A stretch of DNA of 64,000 nucleotides from Micromonospora sp. 15K316 (lineage in GTDB: Bacteria; Actinomycetota; Actinomycetes; Mycobacteriales; Micromonosporaceae). Positions 19,003-28,016 of this stretch are shown here, one piece after another. The stretch covers positions 1-64,000 of the forward strand of contig NZ_SMKG01000003.1 of NCBI RefSeq assembly GCF_004348525.1, written 5' to 3'. A program made the position numbers and the translations under genes. Under the pieces are notes generated by a model. The model saw only the letters and a list, made by a program, of their open reading frames with translations, made no database searches and was not told the DNA's origin. Each line of letters opens with the position of its first letter. Position 1 is the first letter of the stretch.

Positions 19003-20940
19003 ATGGAACTTTTCACCGAGGGCGACCCGATCGCCGACACCAAGGCTCCCGACGGCCCGATCGAGACCCGCTGGGAACGCCACCGCTTCGAGTCCAAGCT
19101 CGTCAACCCGGCCAACCGCCGGAAGATGAGCGTGATCGTGGTGGGCACCGGCCTGGCCGGCGGCTCGGCCGCCGCCACGCTGGCCGAGCAGGGCTACCAG
19201 GTCAAGTCCTACTGCTACCAGGACAGCCCGCGCCGGGCCCACTCCATCGCCGCGCAGGGCGGCATCAACGCCGCCAAGAACTACCGCAACGACGGCGACT
19301 CGGTGCACCGGCTCTTCTACGACACGGTCAAGGGCGGTGACTTCCGCTCCCGCGAGTCGAACGTGCACCGGCTGGCCGAGGTCTCGGTCAACATCATCGA
19401 CCAGTGCGTCGCCCAGGGCGTACCCTTCGCCCGCGAGTACGGCGGCCTGCTCGACACCCGCTCCTTCGGCGGCGCCCAGGTGCAGCGCACCTTCTACGCC
19501 CGGGGCCAAACGGGTCAGCAGCTGCTGCTCGGCGCGTACCAGGCCCTCGAGCGGCAGATCGGCCTCGGCAACGTGGAGATGAACGCCCGGCACGAGATGC
19601 TGGAGCTGATCGTCGTGGACGGCCGGGCCCGGGGCATCGTGGTCCGGGACATGGTCACCGGCGAGATCACCACCGAGTTCGCGGACGCCGTGGTGCTCGC
19701 CTCCGGCGGCTACGGCAACGTCTTCTACCTCTCCACCAACGCCAAGGGCTGCAACGTCACCGCCACCTGGCGGGCCCACCGCAAGGGCGCGTACTTCGCC
19801 AACCCCTGCTACACGCAGATCCACCCGACCTGCATCCCGGTCTCCGGCGACCACCAGTCGAAGCTGACCCTGATGAGCGAGTCGCTGCGCAACGACGGCC
19901 GGGTCTGGGTGCCCAAGGCCAAGGGCGACGACCGCAACCCGAAGGACATCCCCGAGGACGAGCGGGACTACTACCTGGAGCGGATCTACCCCTCCTTCGG
20001 CAACCTGGTGCCCCGGGACATCGCCTCCCGGGCCGCGAAGGCGGTCTGCGACCAGGGTCGCGGTGTCGGCCCCGGCGGGCTCGGCGTCTACCTCGACTTC
20101 GCCGACGCGATCGGCCGCCTCGGCCGCAAGGCCGTCGAGGCCAAGTACGGCAACCTCTTCGAGATGTACGAGCGCATCACCGGTGAGGACCCGTACGAGG
20201 TGCCGATGCGGATCTACCCCGCGGTGCACTACACGATGGGCGGGCTCTGGGTCGACTACGACCTCCAGTCGACCATCCCCGGCCTCTTCGTGATCGGTGA
20301 GGCGAACTTCTCCGACCACGGCGCCAACCGGCTCGGCGCGTCCGCGCTGATGCAGGGCCTCGCCGACGGCTACTTCGTGCTGCCGAACACGATCGCCAAC
20401 TACCTGGCCGCCGGCCCGTTCGAGAAGGTCGACGGGAGCCACCCGGCGGCGGTCGAGGCCCGGCAGGACGTGGAGGATCGTCTCCAGCGACTGCTGTCGA
20501 TCAACGGCGACCGGACCGTCGACTCGTTCCACCGCGAGCTGGGCCAGATCATGTGGGACCACTGCGGCATGGAGCGCACCGAGGCCGGCCTGCGCAAGGC
20601 GATCGACGAGATCCGCGCCCTGCGCGAGCAGTTCTGGCAGCGCGTCCGGGTACTCGGCGACGGCGAGGGGCTCAACCAGTCGCTGGAGAAGGCCGGCCGG
20701 GTGGCCGACTTCTTCGAGCTGGCCGAGCTCATGTGCATCGACGCCCTGCACCGCGAGGAGTCCTGCGGCGGCCACTTCCGGGCCGAGCACCAGACCTCCG
20801 ACGGCGAGGCCCAGCGCGACGACGAGCGCTTCTCGTACGTGGCGGCCTGGGAGTTCACCGCCACCGACCAGCCGTCGGTGCTGCACAAGGAAGACCTGCA
20901 GTTCGAATACGTCCACCCCACGCAGCGGAGCTACAAGTGA
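19003..20940 (+). CDS. sdhA: Succinate dehydrogenase flavoprotein subunit
   Basis: Oxidises succinate to fumarate at a covalently bound FAD. 645 residues, matching the Sdh1-type flavoproteins of actinobacteria. The N-terminal GTGLAGG dinucleotide-binding motif starts at 48; [11 protein letters not shown] (79-89) contains the expected FAD-linking His80; [17 protein letters not shown] and the catalytic Arg region GDFRSRE are present, as is the C-terminal FAD motif [20 protein letters not shown]. The ATG at 19003 follows the sdhC stop by one base, and the stop overlaps the sdhB start as GTGA, so C-A-B are translated as a unit. Confidence 0.96.
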   Translation: MELFTEGDPIADTKAPDGPIETRWERHRFESKLVNPANRRKMSVIVVGTGLAGGSAAATLAEQGYQVKSYCYQDSPRRAHSIAAQGGINAAKNYRNDGDSVHRLFYDTVKGGDFRSRESNVHRLAEVSVNIIDQCVAQGVPFAREYGGLLDTRSFGGAQVQRTFYARGQTGQQLLLGAYQALERQIGLGNVEMNARHEMLELIVVDGRARGIVVRDMVTGEITTEFADAVVLASGGYGNVFYLSTNAKGCNVTATWRAHRKGAYFANPCYTQIHPTCIPVSGDHQSKLTLMSESLRNDGRVWVPKAKGDDRNPKDIPEDERDYYLERIYPSFGNLVPRDIASRAAKAVCDQGRGVGPGGLGVYLDFADAIGRLGRKAVEAKYGNLFEMYERITGEDPYEVPMRIYPAVHYTMGGLWVDYDLQSTIPGLFVIGEANFSDHGANRLGASALMQGLADGYFVLPNTIANYLAAGPFEKVDGSHPAAVEARQDVEDRLQRLLSINGDRTVDSFHRELGQIMWDHCGMERTEAGLRKAIDEIRALREQFWQRVRVLGDGEGLNQSLEKAGRVADFFELAELMCIDALHREESCGGHFRAEHQTSDGEAQRDDERFSYVAAWEFTATDQPSVLHKEDLQFEYVHPTQRSYK

Positions 20941-21698
20941 ACCTGACCCTGCGCATCTGGCGCCAGACCGGCCCCGAGGACAAGGGTCGGATGGTGACGT
21001 ACCAGGTCGACGACGTCTCCCCGGACATGTCGTTCCTGGAGATGCTCGACGTGCTCAACGAACGCCTGATCCTCGCCGGCGAGGACCCGGTGGCCTTCGA
21101 CCACGACTGCCGCGAGGGCATCTGCGGCATGTGCGGCATGATGATCAACGGTATGGCGCACGGGCCGCAGCGCGGCACCACCGCCTGCCAGCTGCACATG
21201 CGGCAGTTCTCCGACGGCGACACGATCGACATCGAGCCGTGGCGGGCCCAGGCCTTCCCGGTGATCAAGGATCTGGTCGTCAACCGCGGCGCCTTCGACA
21301 AGATCATCGCGGCCGGCGGGTACATCACCGCGCCCACCGGCAGCGCCCCCGAGGCGCACGCGACGCCGGTCGCCAAGGCCGACGCGGACGCGGCCTTCGA
21401 GGCGGCGGCCTGCATCGGCTGCGGCGCCTGCGTGGCGGCCTGCCCGAACGGCTCCGGCATGCTCTTCACCGCCGCCAAGGTCACCCAGCTCTCGCTGATG
21501 CCGCAGGGCCAGCCGGAGCGCTACACCCGGGTGATCGGCATGCTGGACGCGCACGACGAGGCGGGCTTCGGCGGCTGCACCAACGCCGGCGAGTGCACCG
21601 TGGCCTGCCCGAAGGGCATCCCGCTGAACACCATCGGCCGGCTCAACCGGGACTTCCTCACCGCCACCAAGAAGGCGGCCGGCAAGCCCGGCTCCTGA
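20937..21698 (+). CDS. sdhB: Succinate dehydrogenase iron-sulfur subunit
   Basis: Carries electrons from FAD to quinone through three clusters. 253 residues: plant-type ferredoxin domain with Cys58, Cys63, Cys66 and Cys84 ([2Fe-2S]), then the dicluster domain with Cys159/162/165/169 ([11 protein letters not shown]) and Cys214/220/224. The spacing fits one [4Fe-4S] and one [3Fe-4S] cluster. The GTG start overlaps the sdhA stop by 4 nt. A strong hairpin (21717-21748) follows, marking the operon end. The gene order C-A-B and all three sizes resemble M. tuberculosis Sdh1 (from memory). Confidence 0.96.
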   Translation: MNLTLRIWRQTGPEDKGRMVTYQVDDVSPDMSFLEMLDVLNERLILAGEDPVAFDHDCREGICGMCGMMINGMAHGPQRGTTACQLHMRQFSDGDTIDIEPWRAQAFPVIKDLVVNRGAFDKIIAAGGYITAPTGSAPEAHATPVAKADADAAFEAAACIGCGACVAACPNGSGMLFTAAKVTQLSLMPQGQPERYTRVIGMLDAHDEAGFGGCTNAGECTVACPKGIPLNTIGRLNRDFLTATKKAAGKPGS

Positions 21699-21716
21699 CC
21701 GGTCAGTCCGTACGAC

Positions 21717-21748
21717 GGGCCGCCGCACCCTGCCGGGTGCGGCGGCCC
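21717..21748 (+). terminator. Terminator of the sdhCAB operon
   Basis: Perfect 14-bp arms GGGCCGCCGCACCC and its complement around a TGCC loop, beginning 18 bp after the sdhB stop and followed by AATCGTTTC. Confidence 0.85.
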
Positions 21749-21800
21749 AATCGTTTCCCCGGCCCCCGTCGGAGCCCACCGCCGGGGCGGTCACCACCGG

Positions 21801-22766
21801 TCAGGGCAGTTGGCCCGGCCGGTCGACGATCGCGACCCGGAGCCGTGCGGCCGCAGCGTGCAGCGACTCCTTGCCGCCGCGTATCACGGACCCCCGGTAG
21901 CCCAGGTAGACGTGGGTGTCCCGGTCGAAGATGAGATCGTGGTTACCGCCGATCACGCCGGGCATCCGGATCGCCACCCCGTGGCGGCCTGCGGCGTCCA
22001 CCACGTCACCCGAGATGACCACCGCTCCGGGCTCCCGCGCCAGCAGTTCGTAGAGCGCCGCCAACGCACGGGGCGGCACGTAGCCGTCGAGCATCGACCG
22101 CGCCGTCGTGTACGCCATGCTCTCGCTGCCGTACACGGCCTCCTCGTCGGCGCCCTCCGGCAGGTGCAGGTCGACCGGGTGTTCCCGCAGGTAGCGCAGC
22201 AGTTCGTCCGGGTTTGTGGGCAGATCGCCGTGGTAGGCGGGCGACGGAAGCTCGTCGAGCTCCTTGGTGGGGTCCGCCGGATCGCCCGGACGCAGCACCT
22301 TCAGCTCACCCCACCCGTTCGGCTCGTTCTCCGGCCGGTACCGCGCCTGCACGTGCGCGAGCCCCCCGGCCGACTCCCATCTCTGCACCCGATGGGTGAG
22401 GTACGGGCCGCTGTCCGGCAACTCCCGTGTCGTCGCCAGTTCCTCGGTGAAGACGTACTGGTCGGGTCGGGCGGTGAGCTCGGGCTGCTCCCGGGCGGCG
22501 TCGGCCGCCAGCCGGAAGATCTCCGCCGCGCTGGCCGTCGGCGGTGGGCGGTCGCCCACCCCCACCGTCTGGACCGCCAGCGCCCCGACGGTCAGTACGA
22601 CCACCAGCCCGAACGCGCCGGCGAGACGCCGACCGCGCGGGAACCGGGTGCGGTGTCCGATCGGGCGGGCCGCCGGAACCGTCTCGGCCCGCCGGACGAC
22701 GTGCGCCCTCAGATCCGTGAGGAGCTGCTCCTCGAAGCCGAGCGGCGGCTCTTCTCTCCTGGTCAT
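21801..22766 (-). CDS. CU044_5270 family protein, putative anti-sigma/sensor partner
   Basis: 321 residues with a short cytoplasmic N-terminus (FEEQLLTDLRAHVV), one transmembrane helix (about 48-68) and an extracellular domain with AAEIFRLAADAAREQPE, DQYVFTEELAT and a C-terminal GVIGGNHDLIFDRDTHVYLGY strand pair. This matches the CU044_5270 family, which in actinomycetes is regularly encoded just after an ECF sigma factor, as here (19-bp gap). A role as membrane-bound regulator of that sigma factor is inferred from gene pairing; the N-terminus lacks a clear ZAS zinc motif. Confidence 0.82.
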   Translation of the reverse strand: MTRREEPPLGFEEQLLTDLRAHVVRRAETVPAARPIGHRTRFPRGRRLAGAFGLVVVLTVGALAVQTVGVGDRPPPTASAAEIFRLAADAAREQPELTARPDQYVFTEELATTRELPDSGPYLTHRVQRWESAGGLAHVQARYRPENEPNGWGELKVLRPGDPADPTKELDELPSPAYHGDLPTNPDELLRYLREHPVDLHLPEGADEEAVYGSESMAYTTARSMLDGYVPPRALAALYELLAREPGAVVISGDVVDAAGRHGVAIRMPGVIGGNHDLIFDRDTHVYLGYRGSVIRGGKESLHAAAARLRVAIVDRPGQLP

Positions 22767-22785
22767 GGCGTCATCTCCGTTCTCA

Positions 22786-23355
22786 TCAGGCGAGGGTGGC
22801 GGCCGGGCGGGCCAGCACGGCCCGGACGACGCGACGGGCGCGATGCAGGCGGACCCGGGCGGCCACCGGGGAGAGCCCGAGCACCGCGGCCGCCTCCGCG
22901 ACGGTGAGGCCGTCCACCGCGACGAATTCGATGAGCGCCCGGGTCCGCTCGGGCAGCTCGCTCAACGCCCCATGGGTGCGGCGGGCCGCCGACTCGGCGT
23001 CGATCCGCTCCTCGATGCGGGCGATGTCGTCGGCGTCCAGGTCCCGCCGCCCGGCGATCCGGCCGGTCACCCGCAGCCGTCGGGCCGCCCGACGCCGCTC
23101 GTCGGCGACCACGTTGCGGGCCACCCCGAACAGCCAGCCGAGCTGGCCACCCCGGTCCGGTCGGTAACCGGCCGCCGATTCGATCACCGCCAGGAACACG
23201 TCGGCGGTCAGGTCGGCGGCGAGGTGCGGGTCGTCGACCCGCCGCGCCACGAACCGGCCCACCGCCGCCACGTGCCGCCGGTAGAAGGCCTCGAAGGCCA
23301 CGGGGTCGACTCCGATGCGGGAGATGTCGCCCTCCGCTGGGTCAGGGTCATGCAC
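22786..23355 (-). CDS. ECF-type RNA polymerase sigma factor
   Basis: 189 residues with sigma region 2 (YRRHVAAVGRFVARRV, DLTADVFLAVIESA, LGWLFGVARNVVADERRR) and region 4 (LSELPERTRALIEFVAVDGLT, then helix-turn-helix VAEAAAVLGLSPVAARVRLHRA). It directs transcription from a small set of alternative promoters. The GTG at 23355 follows a GAGAGGA site; the frame is open further upstream but the extra N-terminus is Pro-rich and lacks family similarity. It forms an operon with the membrane protein encoded at 21801-22766. Confidence 0.92.
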   Translation of the reverse strand: MHDPDPAEGDISRIGVDPVAFEAFYRRHVAAVGRFVARRVDDPHLAADLTADVFLAVIESAAGYRPDRGGQLGWLFGVARNVVADERRRAARRLRVTGRIAGRRDLDADDIARIEERIDAESAARRTHGALSELPERTRALIEFVAVDGLTVAEAAAVLGLSPVAARVRLHRARRVVRAVLARPAATLA

Positions 23356-23501
23356 AGGCCGTCCTCTCTGGTAGCCGTTACACCTCTTCTTCGTACGGCG
23401 GGGCACGACCGTTACCGGATCCGGCCCCGGCTCGGATCCCGCCGGTTCAACTCCGCCCGCCCGGGTAGCAGTTCGGGGAGGCCACCCGGAGGGAAGCGGA
23501 C

Positions 23502-24686
23502 ATGAAGGCACTGACCTGGCAGGGCAAACGGGACGTACGGGTCGCGGAGGTGCCCGACCCGCGGATCGAGGAGCCGACCGACGCCGTCGTGCGCATCACC
23601 TCGACCGCGATCTGCGGTTCCGACCTGCACCTCTACGAGGTTCTCGGACCGTACCTGGAGCCGGGCGACATCCTCGGCCACGAGGCCATGGGCGTCGTCG
23701 AGGAGGTCGGTGCCGGGGTGACCCGACTCAAGCCGGGCGACCGGGTGGTGGTGCCCTTCAACATCGCCTGCGGCACCTGCTGGATGTGCCGGCGCCAGCT
23801 GTACGCCCAGTGCGAGACCACCCAGGTCCGCGCCGAGGGCAAGGGGGCCGCGCTGTTCGGGTACACCCGCCTCTACGGCTCGGTGCCCGGCGGCCAGGCC
23901 GAGTACCTGCGGGTGCCGCACGCCGAGTTCGGCCCGATCACCGTCCCGGAGACCGGCCCCGACGAGCGCTGGCTCTACCTCTCCGACATCCTGCCCACCG
24001 CCTGGCAGGCGGTGAAGTACGCCGACACCCCGCCCGGCGGCACGCTCGCCGTCTTCGGACTCGGCCCCGTCGGGCAGTTCTGCGCCCGGGCCGCCCAGCA
24101 CCTCGGCGTCGGCCGGGTGATCGGCCTCGACCTGGTGCCGGAACGGCTGGAGATGGCCCGCCGGTACGGCGTGGAGGTGCTCGACGTGCGGGACGTCGAC
24201 GACGTGCCGGGCACGCTGATCGACCTGGTGGACGGGCGCGGCCCGGACGCGGTGATCGACGCCGTCGGCATGGAGGCGCACGGCTCCCCCGCCGGCAAGC
24301 TCGCCCAGGCCGCCGTCGGCCTGCTCCCCGACCGGCTCGCCCAGGCGATGACCGACCGGGTGGGTGTGGACCGGCTCGCCGTGCTGCACGCCGCGCTCAA
24401 ATCAGTCCGCCGCGGCGGCACCGTCTCCCTCTCCGGCGTCTACGGCGGCGAGCTGGACCCGCTGCCCCTGATGGAGATGTTCGACCGGGGCGTGCAGCTG
24501 CGGATGGGCCAGTGCCACGTACGCCGCTGGGTCGACGAGATCCTGCCGCTGCTCGACCGGGACGACGACCCGCTCGGCGTGGCGGACCTGTGCAGCCACC
24601 GGATGCCGCTGCAGCGGGCGCCGGAGGCGTACGAGATGTTCCAGGCCAAGCGGGACGGCTGCGTGAAGGTGGTACTCGAGCCGTGA
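23502..24686 (+). CDS. Zinc-dependent alcohol dehydrogenase (MDR superfamily)
   Basis: 394 residues of the medium-chain dehydrogenase family. Catalytic zinc ligands Cys38, His60 and Glu61 and structural-zinc cysteines 90, 93, 96 and 104 (CGTCWMC...C) are present, and the NAD(P) fold carries GLGPVGQ. The large insert after the nucleotide-binding motif (DAVGMEAHGSP onward) is typical of formaldehyde-dehydrogenase-like MDR proteins that do not use glutathione. The substrate is not known. The ATG has a GGAGGGAAG site. The stop overlaps the next gene's GTG by GTGA, so it is co-translated with an SDR enzyme. Confidence 0.9.
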   Translation: MKALTWQGKRDVRVAEVPDPRIEEPTDAVVRITSTAICGSDLHLYEVLGPYLEPGDILGHEAMGVVEEVGAGVTRLKPGDRVVVPFNIACGTCWMCRRQLYAQCETTQVRAEGKGAALFGYTRLYGSVPGGQAEYLRVPHAEFGPITVPETGPDERWLYLSDILPTAWQAVKYADTPPGGTLAVFGLGPVGQFCARAAQHLGVGRVIGLDLVPERLEMARRYGVEVLDVRDVDDVPGTLIDLVDGRGPDAVIDAVGMEAHGSPAGKLAQAAVGLLPDRLAQAMTDRVGVDRLAVLHAALKSVRRGGTVSLSGVYGGELDPLPLMEMFDRGVQLRMGQCHVRRWVDEILPLLDRDDDPLGVADLCSHRMPLQRAPEAYEMFQAKRDGCVKVVLEP

Positions 24687-25627
24687 GCCGGGTGGTGGTG
24701 GCCGTCGGCGCCAGCAGCGGGATCGGTCGGGTGGTGGCCCGGGAGTTCGCCCGCCGCGGCGACCGTCTGGTGCTCGCCGCCCGCGCCCCGCAGGCCCTCG
24801 ACGAGGTACGCGCGGAGTGCGCGGCGCAGGGCGCCGAGGTGCTCGTCGTGCCGACGGACATCACCGAGCCCGGGGCCCTGGAGGCGCTCGCCGCCGCCGC
24901 GGTCGAGCGGTTCGGCCGCATCGACGTCTGGGCGCACACCGCGGCGGTCACCGCGTACGGGCGCTTCGACCGGCTGCCCGGGCGGATCTTCGACCAGGTG
25001 GTCCGGACCGACCTGCTGGCCGCCGCGGAGGCGGCCCGGGTGGCGCTGCGCCACTTCCGGTCCACCGGCTCGGGCACCCTCGTGCTCACCGGATCGGTGC
25101 TCGGGCACATCACGGCGCCGTACATGAGCGGATACGTCGCCGCGAAGTGGGGGCTGACCGGCCTGGTCCGCACGCTCCAGCAGGAGCTGCGCGACGCGCC
25201 GGAGATCCACGTGTGCCTGGTCAGCCCCGGCAGTGTGGACACCCGCATCTACCAGCGGGCGGCGAACCACCTCGGCCTCGCCGGTCGGCCACCCCCGCCG
25301 ATCGCCACGCCGGAGCGCGTCGCCCGGGCGGTCGTGGCGTGTGCCGAACGGCCGCGCCGGGAGGTGTCGATCGGCCGGCTCAACCCGTTGATGCGGGTCG
25401 GCTTCACCTGCCTGCCCGGCCTGTACGACGTACTGGTCGGGCCGCTGATGCGGCGGCTCGGGCTGGCCGACGAGCCGGTGGCCGCACACGACGGGGTGGT
25501 GTTCGAGCCGGATCCGGGCAGCGAGACGGTGCGCGGCGACTGGCTGCCCGACCTCGGTCACCTCATGCGCACCGCCACCGCGCTGCCCGTCGCGGTCGGC
25601 GCGCGCCTCCTGAGACGGGCGCGGTGA
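24683..25627 (+). CDS. Short-chain dehydrogenase/reductase with C-terminal extension
   Basis: 314 residues. Cofactor motif GASSGIGR (9-16) and catalytic Ser138, Tyr151 and Lys155 (YVAAK) make this an active classical SDR. The C-terminal part after about residue 225 (ATPERVARAVVACAERPRREVSIGRLNPLMRV) is the hydrophobic extension seen in SDRs that act on lipid or membrane-associated substrates. The GTG start overlaps the MDR stop, so the two enzymes probably act in the same route. The substrate is unknown. Confidence 0.9.
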   Translation: MSRVVVAVGASSGIGRVVAREFARRGDRLVLAARAPQALDEVRAECAAQGAEVLVVPTDITEPGALEALAAAAVERFGRIDVWAHTAAVTAYGRFDRLPGRIFDQVVRTDLLAAAEAARVALRHFRSTGSGTLVLTGSVLGHITAPYMSGYVAAKWGLTGLVRTLQQELRDAPEIHVCLVSPGSVDTRIYQRAANHLGLAGRPPPPIATPERVARAVVACAERPRREVSIGRLNPLMRVGFTCLPGLYDVLVGPLMRRLGLADEPVAAHDGVVFEPDPGSETVRGDWLPDLGHLMRTATALPVAVGARLLRRAR

Positions 25628-25713
25628 AGAGCCGACGGGATCACGCTCGTCGATCGATTCGCCTAGTCTGGCAGGCCGGGGATCATCCGGGTGCGCCACG
25701 ACGGGAGAGACGA

Positions 25714-26742
25714 TTGACTATCAGGGTTGACCGCAGGACAGCGCTCGGGCTCGGCACGATGGCGACCGCCGGCACCGTGCTCGGCACGGCCGCGCCGGCC
25801 TCCGCCACGAGCAGCGGGACCGAGCCGGACCTCGACGACGGGGTCGCCGCCACGCCGGAGCGGGTCGCCGCCCGGGTGGCGCAGGCCTACCGGCGGGAGA
25901 CGACGCGGGCCGGCGGGAACTGGCAGGCCCAGATCAGCGTCGCCGGCTCCGGCGGGACTCCCGTGGTGGCCGTGGCGGACGAGCCCGACCAGCGGCTCGA
26001 GGCGTACAGCGTCAACAAGATCGCGGTGGCCACGGCGGTGCTCGACAAGGTGGATCGCGGGCTGCTCAGCCTCGACCAGCGGCTGGAGGTGACCGCCGGG
26101 ATCGTGGTGCCGGGCGGCGACGGCATCTTCAGCCTCGACAACGCCTACCCCAGCTCGGTCACCCTCGGGCACGCCCTCGCGGCCCTGCTCACCGTCTCCG
26201 ACGACACCGCCGTCCGGCTCTGCGGTCTGGTCTGCCCCGCCGCCGAACTCAACGCCATCCTGGTCGCGAAGGGCTTCCCGAACACCCAGGTCGAGCCGGT
26301 GGCCAACCCGAACCGCTTCTTCCTCGGCACCAGCACCCCGCGGGAGACCCACGAGCTGCTGCGGGCCCACGTGGCCGGCACCCTGCTCTCCCCGTCCTCC
26401 ACCGCGTTCCTGCTCGACCTGCTCCGCTCCCCCATCGCCTTCACCGACGGCGTCCGGCGCACCATGTCGTCGCAGGAGCGGGCGCGCGTCGCCACCAAGG
26501 CGGGCTGGTTCGGCACGGCGCGGCACGAGGCGGGCGTCATCTTCGACTCGGCCGGCACGGCGGTCCTGACGTACGCGCTCTTCGCCGACGGTCAGGCCGG
26601 CGCCGACGACTTCGGCGCCACCCACCCCGCCGTGCAGGCCCGCGCCCGGCTCGGCAGGATCATGATGGACGCCACCGCGCGGCTGGCCGGCAGCGGCCGA
26701 CGCCACCAGCCCAGCCCCCGGCTGCCGAGCAACGGCGGCTGA
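25714..26742 (+). CDS. Tat-exported serine hydrolase (class A beta-lactamase-like)
   Basis: 342 residues with a twin-arginine signal (VDRRTALGLG, cleavage expected near residue 31 after PASA). The DD-peptidase/beta-lactamase fold shows SVNK (Ser99, Lys102), an SDD equivalent of the SDN motif (162-164) and KAG in place of KTG (262-264). I see no clear Glu166 omega-loop (ExxLN), so it is not certain that it hydrolyses beta-lactams; a cell-wall or esterase role is equally possible. The start is a TTG at 25714 after a GGGAGAGA site. It ends before a strong hairpin. Confidence 0.85.
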   Translation: MTIRVDRRTALGLGTMATAGTVLGTAAPASATSSGTEPDLDDGVAATPERVAARVAQAYRRETTRAGGNWQAQISVAGSGGTPVVAVADEPDQRLEAYSVNKIAVATAVLDKVDRGLLSLDQRLEVTAGIVVPGGDGIFSLDNAYPSSVTLGHALAALLTVSDDTAVRLCGLVCPAAELNAILVAKGFPNTQVEPVANPNRFFLGTSTPRETHELLRAHVAGTLLSPSSTAFLLDLLRSPIAFTDGVRRTMSSQERARVATKAGWFGTARHEAGVIFDSAGTAVLTYALFADGQAGADDFGATHPAVQARARLGRIMMDATARLAGSGRRHQPSPRLPSNGG

Positions 26743-26757
26743 GCGTCGCCGACGCAC

Positions 26758-26790
26758 GCCACCGCGCTCCGCGATCGGGAGCGCGGTGGC
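26758..26790 (+). terminator. Terminator after the serine hydrolase gene
   Basis: Perfect 13-bp arms GCCACCGCGCTCC (26758-26770) and GGAGCGCGGTGGC (26778-26790) with a 7-nt loop. Confidence 0.75.
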
Positions 26791-26867
26791 GCTCGGTGGC
26801 TGTTTCCGGTGAGCGGCGCCGGGGCGGGTGGTTACCGTGTAATGCGGGAGAGCCGGAGGGGACGAGC

Positions 26868-28016
26868 ATGCGCGACGCGGCGGGACGACGGGAACTCGAA
26901 CGCTCCCCCGGGCGGCGGCTGGGCGGGGCGGCGGCGCTGGCGGCGCTGACCGGGCTCGCCTGGGCCGCCCGGGACGTGCCGCTGGCACTGGGCGGCCGGC
27001 TGACCGGGGCCCGGGCCGAACGGGCGGCCCGGTCACCGCAGTTCCGCGACGGCACCTTCCGCAACCCGCCGGATGCCCGCTCGGCGACGGCCGAGCCGGG
27101 GCGCAACCTGCTCTGGGAGCTCTTCTTCGGCAAGCAGAAGCGCCGCCCGAGCGCACCCGTTCCGCTGCTGCGTCCGCCCGCCGCGCCCGAGGGCGCCGGG
27201 TCCGGGCGGGAACTCAACGTGATCTGGTACGGCCACGCCTCGGCGCTGATCGAGATCGAGGGCCGGCGGGTGCTGCTCGACCCGGTCTGGAGCGAACGCT
27301 GCTCGCCGTCGGCGCTGGTCGGCCCCCGAAGGCTGCACGAGCCCCCCGTCCGGCTCGACGAGCTTCCCGCGCTGGACGCGATCCTCATCTCCCACGACCA
27401 CTACGACCATCTCGACCTGCCCACCGTGCGCGGGCTGCTGGCCGGCCAGGACGCGCCGTTCGTGGTGCCGCTCGGAGTCGGGGCGCACCTCGACCGCTGG
27501 GGGGTGCCGGCGGAGCGGATCATCGAGTTGGACTGGTCGGAGAGTCACCGGGTGGGCAATCTGACGCTCACGGCCACCGCCGCCCAGCACTTCTCCGGCC
27601 GGGGGCTGCGCCGCGACGGCACGCTCTGGAGCTCGTGGGTGATCGCCGGGGAGCAGCGCCGGGTCTTCTACACCGGCGACTCCGGCTACTTCGCCGGTTA
27701 CGCCGCCATCGGCGCCGAACACGGCCCCTTCGACGCGACGCTGATGCAGATCGGCGCGTACGACCGGGCCTGGCCGAGCATCCACATGTACCCGGAGGAG
27801 GCGGTCGACGCCCACCTCGACCTGCGGGGCGGCCTCTTCATCCCGGTGCACTGGGCGACCTTCAACCTCGCCCTGCACGACTGGGCCGAGCCGGTGGACC
27901 GGCTCTGGGCGGAGGCGAAGGCCCGGGACGTCCGGCTGGCGGTGCCCCGCCCGGGCGAACGGGTGCCGGTGGACGACCCACCACCTGTCGACGGCTGGTG
28001 GCAGGCGGTGGCCTAG
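26868..28016 (+). CDS. MBL-fold metallo-hydrolase (NAPE-PLD/UlaG-like)
   Basis: 382 residues. After a hydrophobic N-terminal helix (about 17-45) the metallo-beta-lactamase fold begins at NVIWYGHASALIEI and carries the zinc motif HDHYDHLD (176-183), a distal AQHFSGRG histidine, YTGDSGYF and a C-terminal PVHWATF histidine. The order and the HWATF ending match the NAPE-phospholipase-D-like/RomA branch, which suggests a phosphodiester or lactone substrate, possibly at the membrane. The ATG at 26868 follows GGAGGGGAC. Its stop codon shares CTAG with the convergent dGTPase-like gene. Confidence 0.88.
   Translation: MRDAAGRRELERSPGRRLGGAAALAALTGLAWAARDVPLALGGRLTGARAERAARSPQFRDGTFRNPPDARSATAEPGRNLLWELFFGKQKRRPSAPVPLLRPPAAPEGAGSGRELNVIWYGHASALIEIEGRRVLLDPVWSERCSPSALVGPRRLHEPPVRLDELPALDAILISHDHYDHLDLPTVRGLLAGQDAPFVVPLGVGAHLDRWGVPAERIIELDWSESHRVGNLTLTATAAQHFSGRGLRRDGTLWSSWVIAGEQRRVFYTGDSGYFAGYAAIGAEHGPFDATLMQIGAYDRAWPSIHMYPEEAVDAHLDLRGGLFIPVHWATFNLALHDWAEPVDRLWAEAKARDVRLAVPRPGERVPVDDPPPVDGWWQAVA

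Noticed and set aside
18982-20916. 644-residue minus-strand frame
   Set aside because: Antisense of sdhA with no motifs; sdhA is unambiguous.
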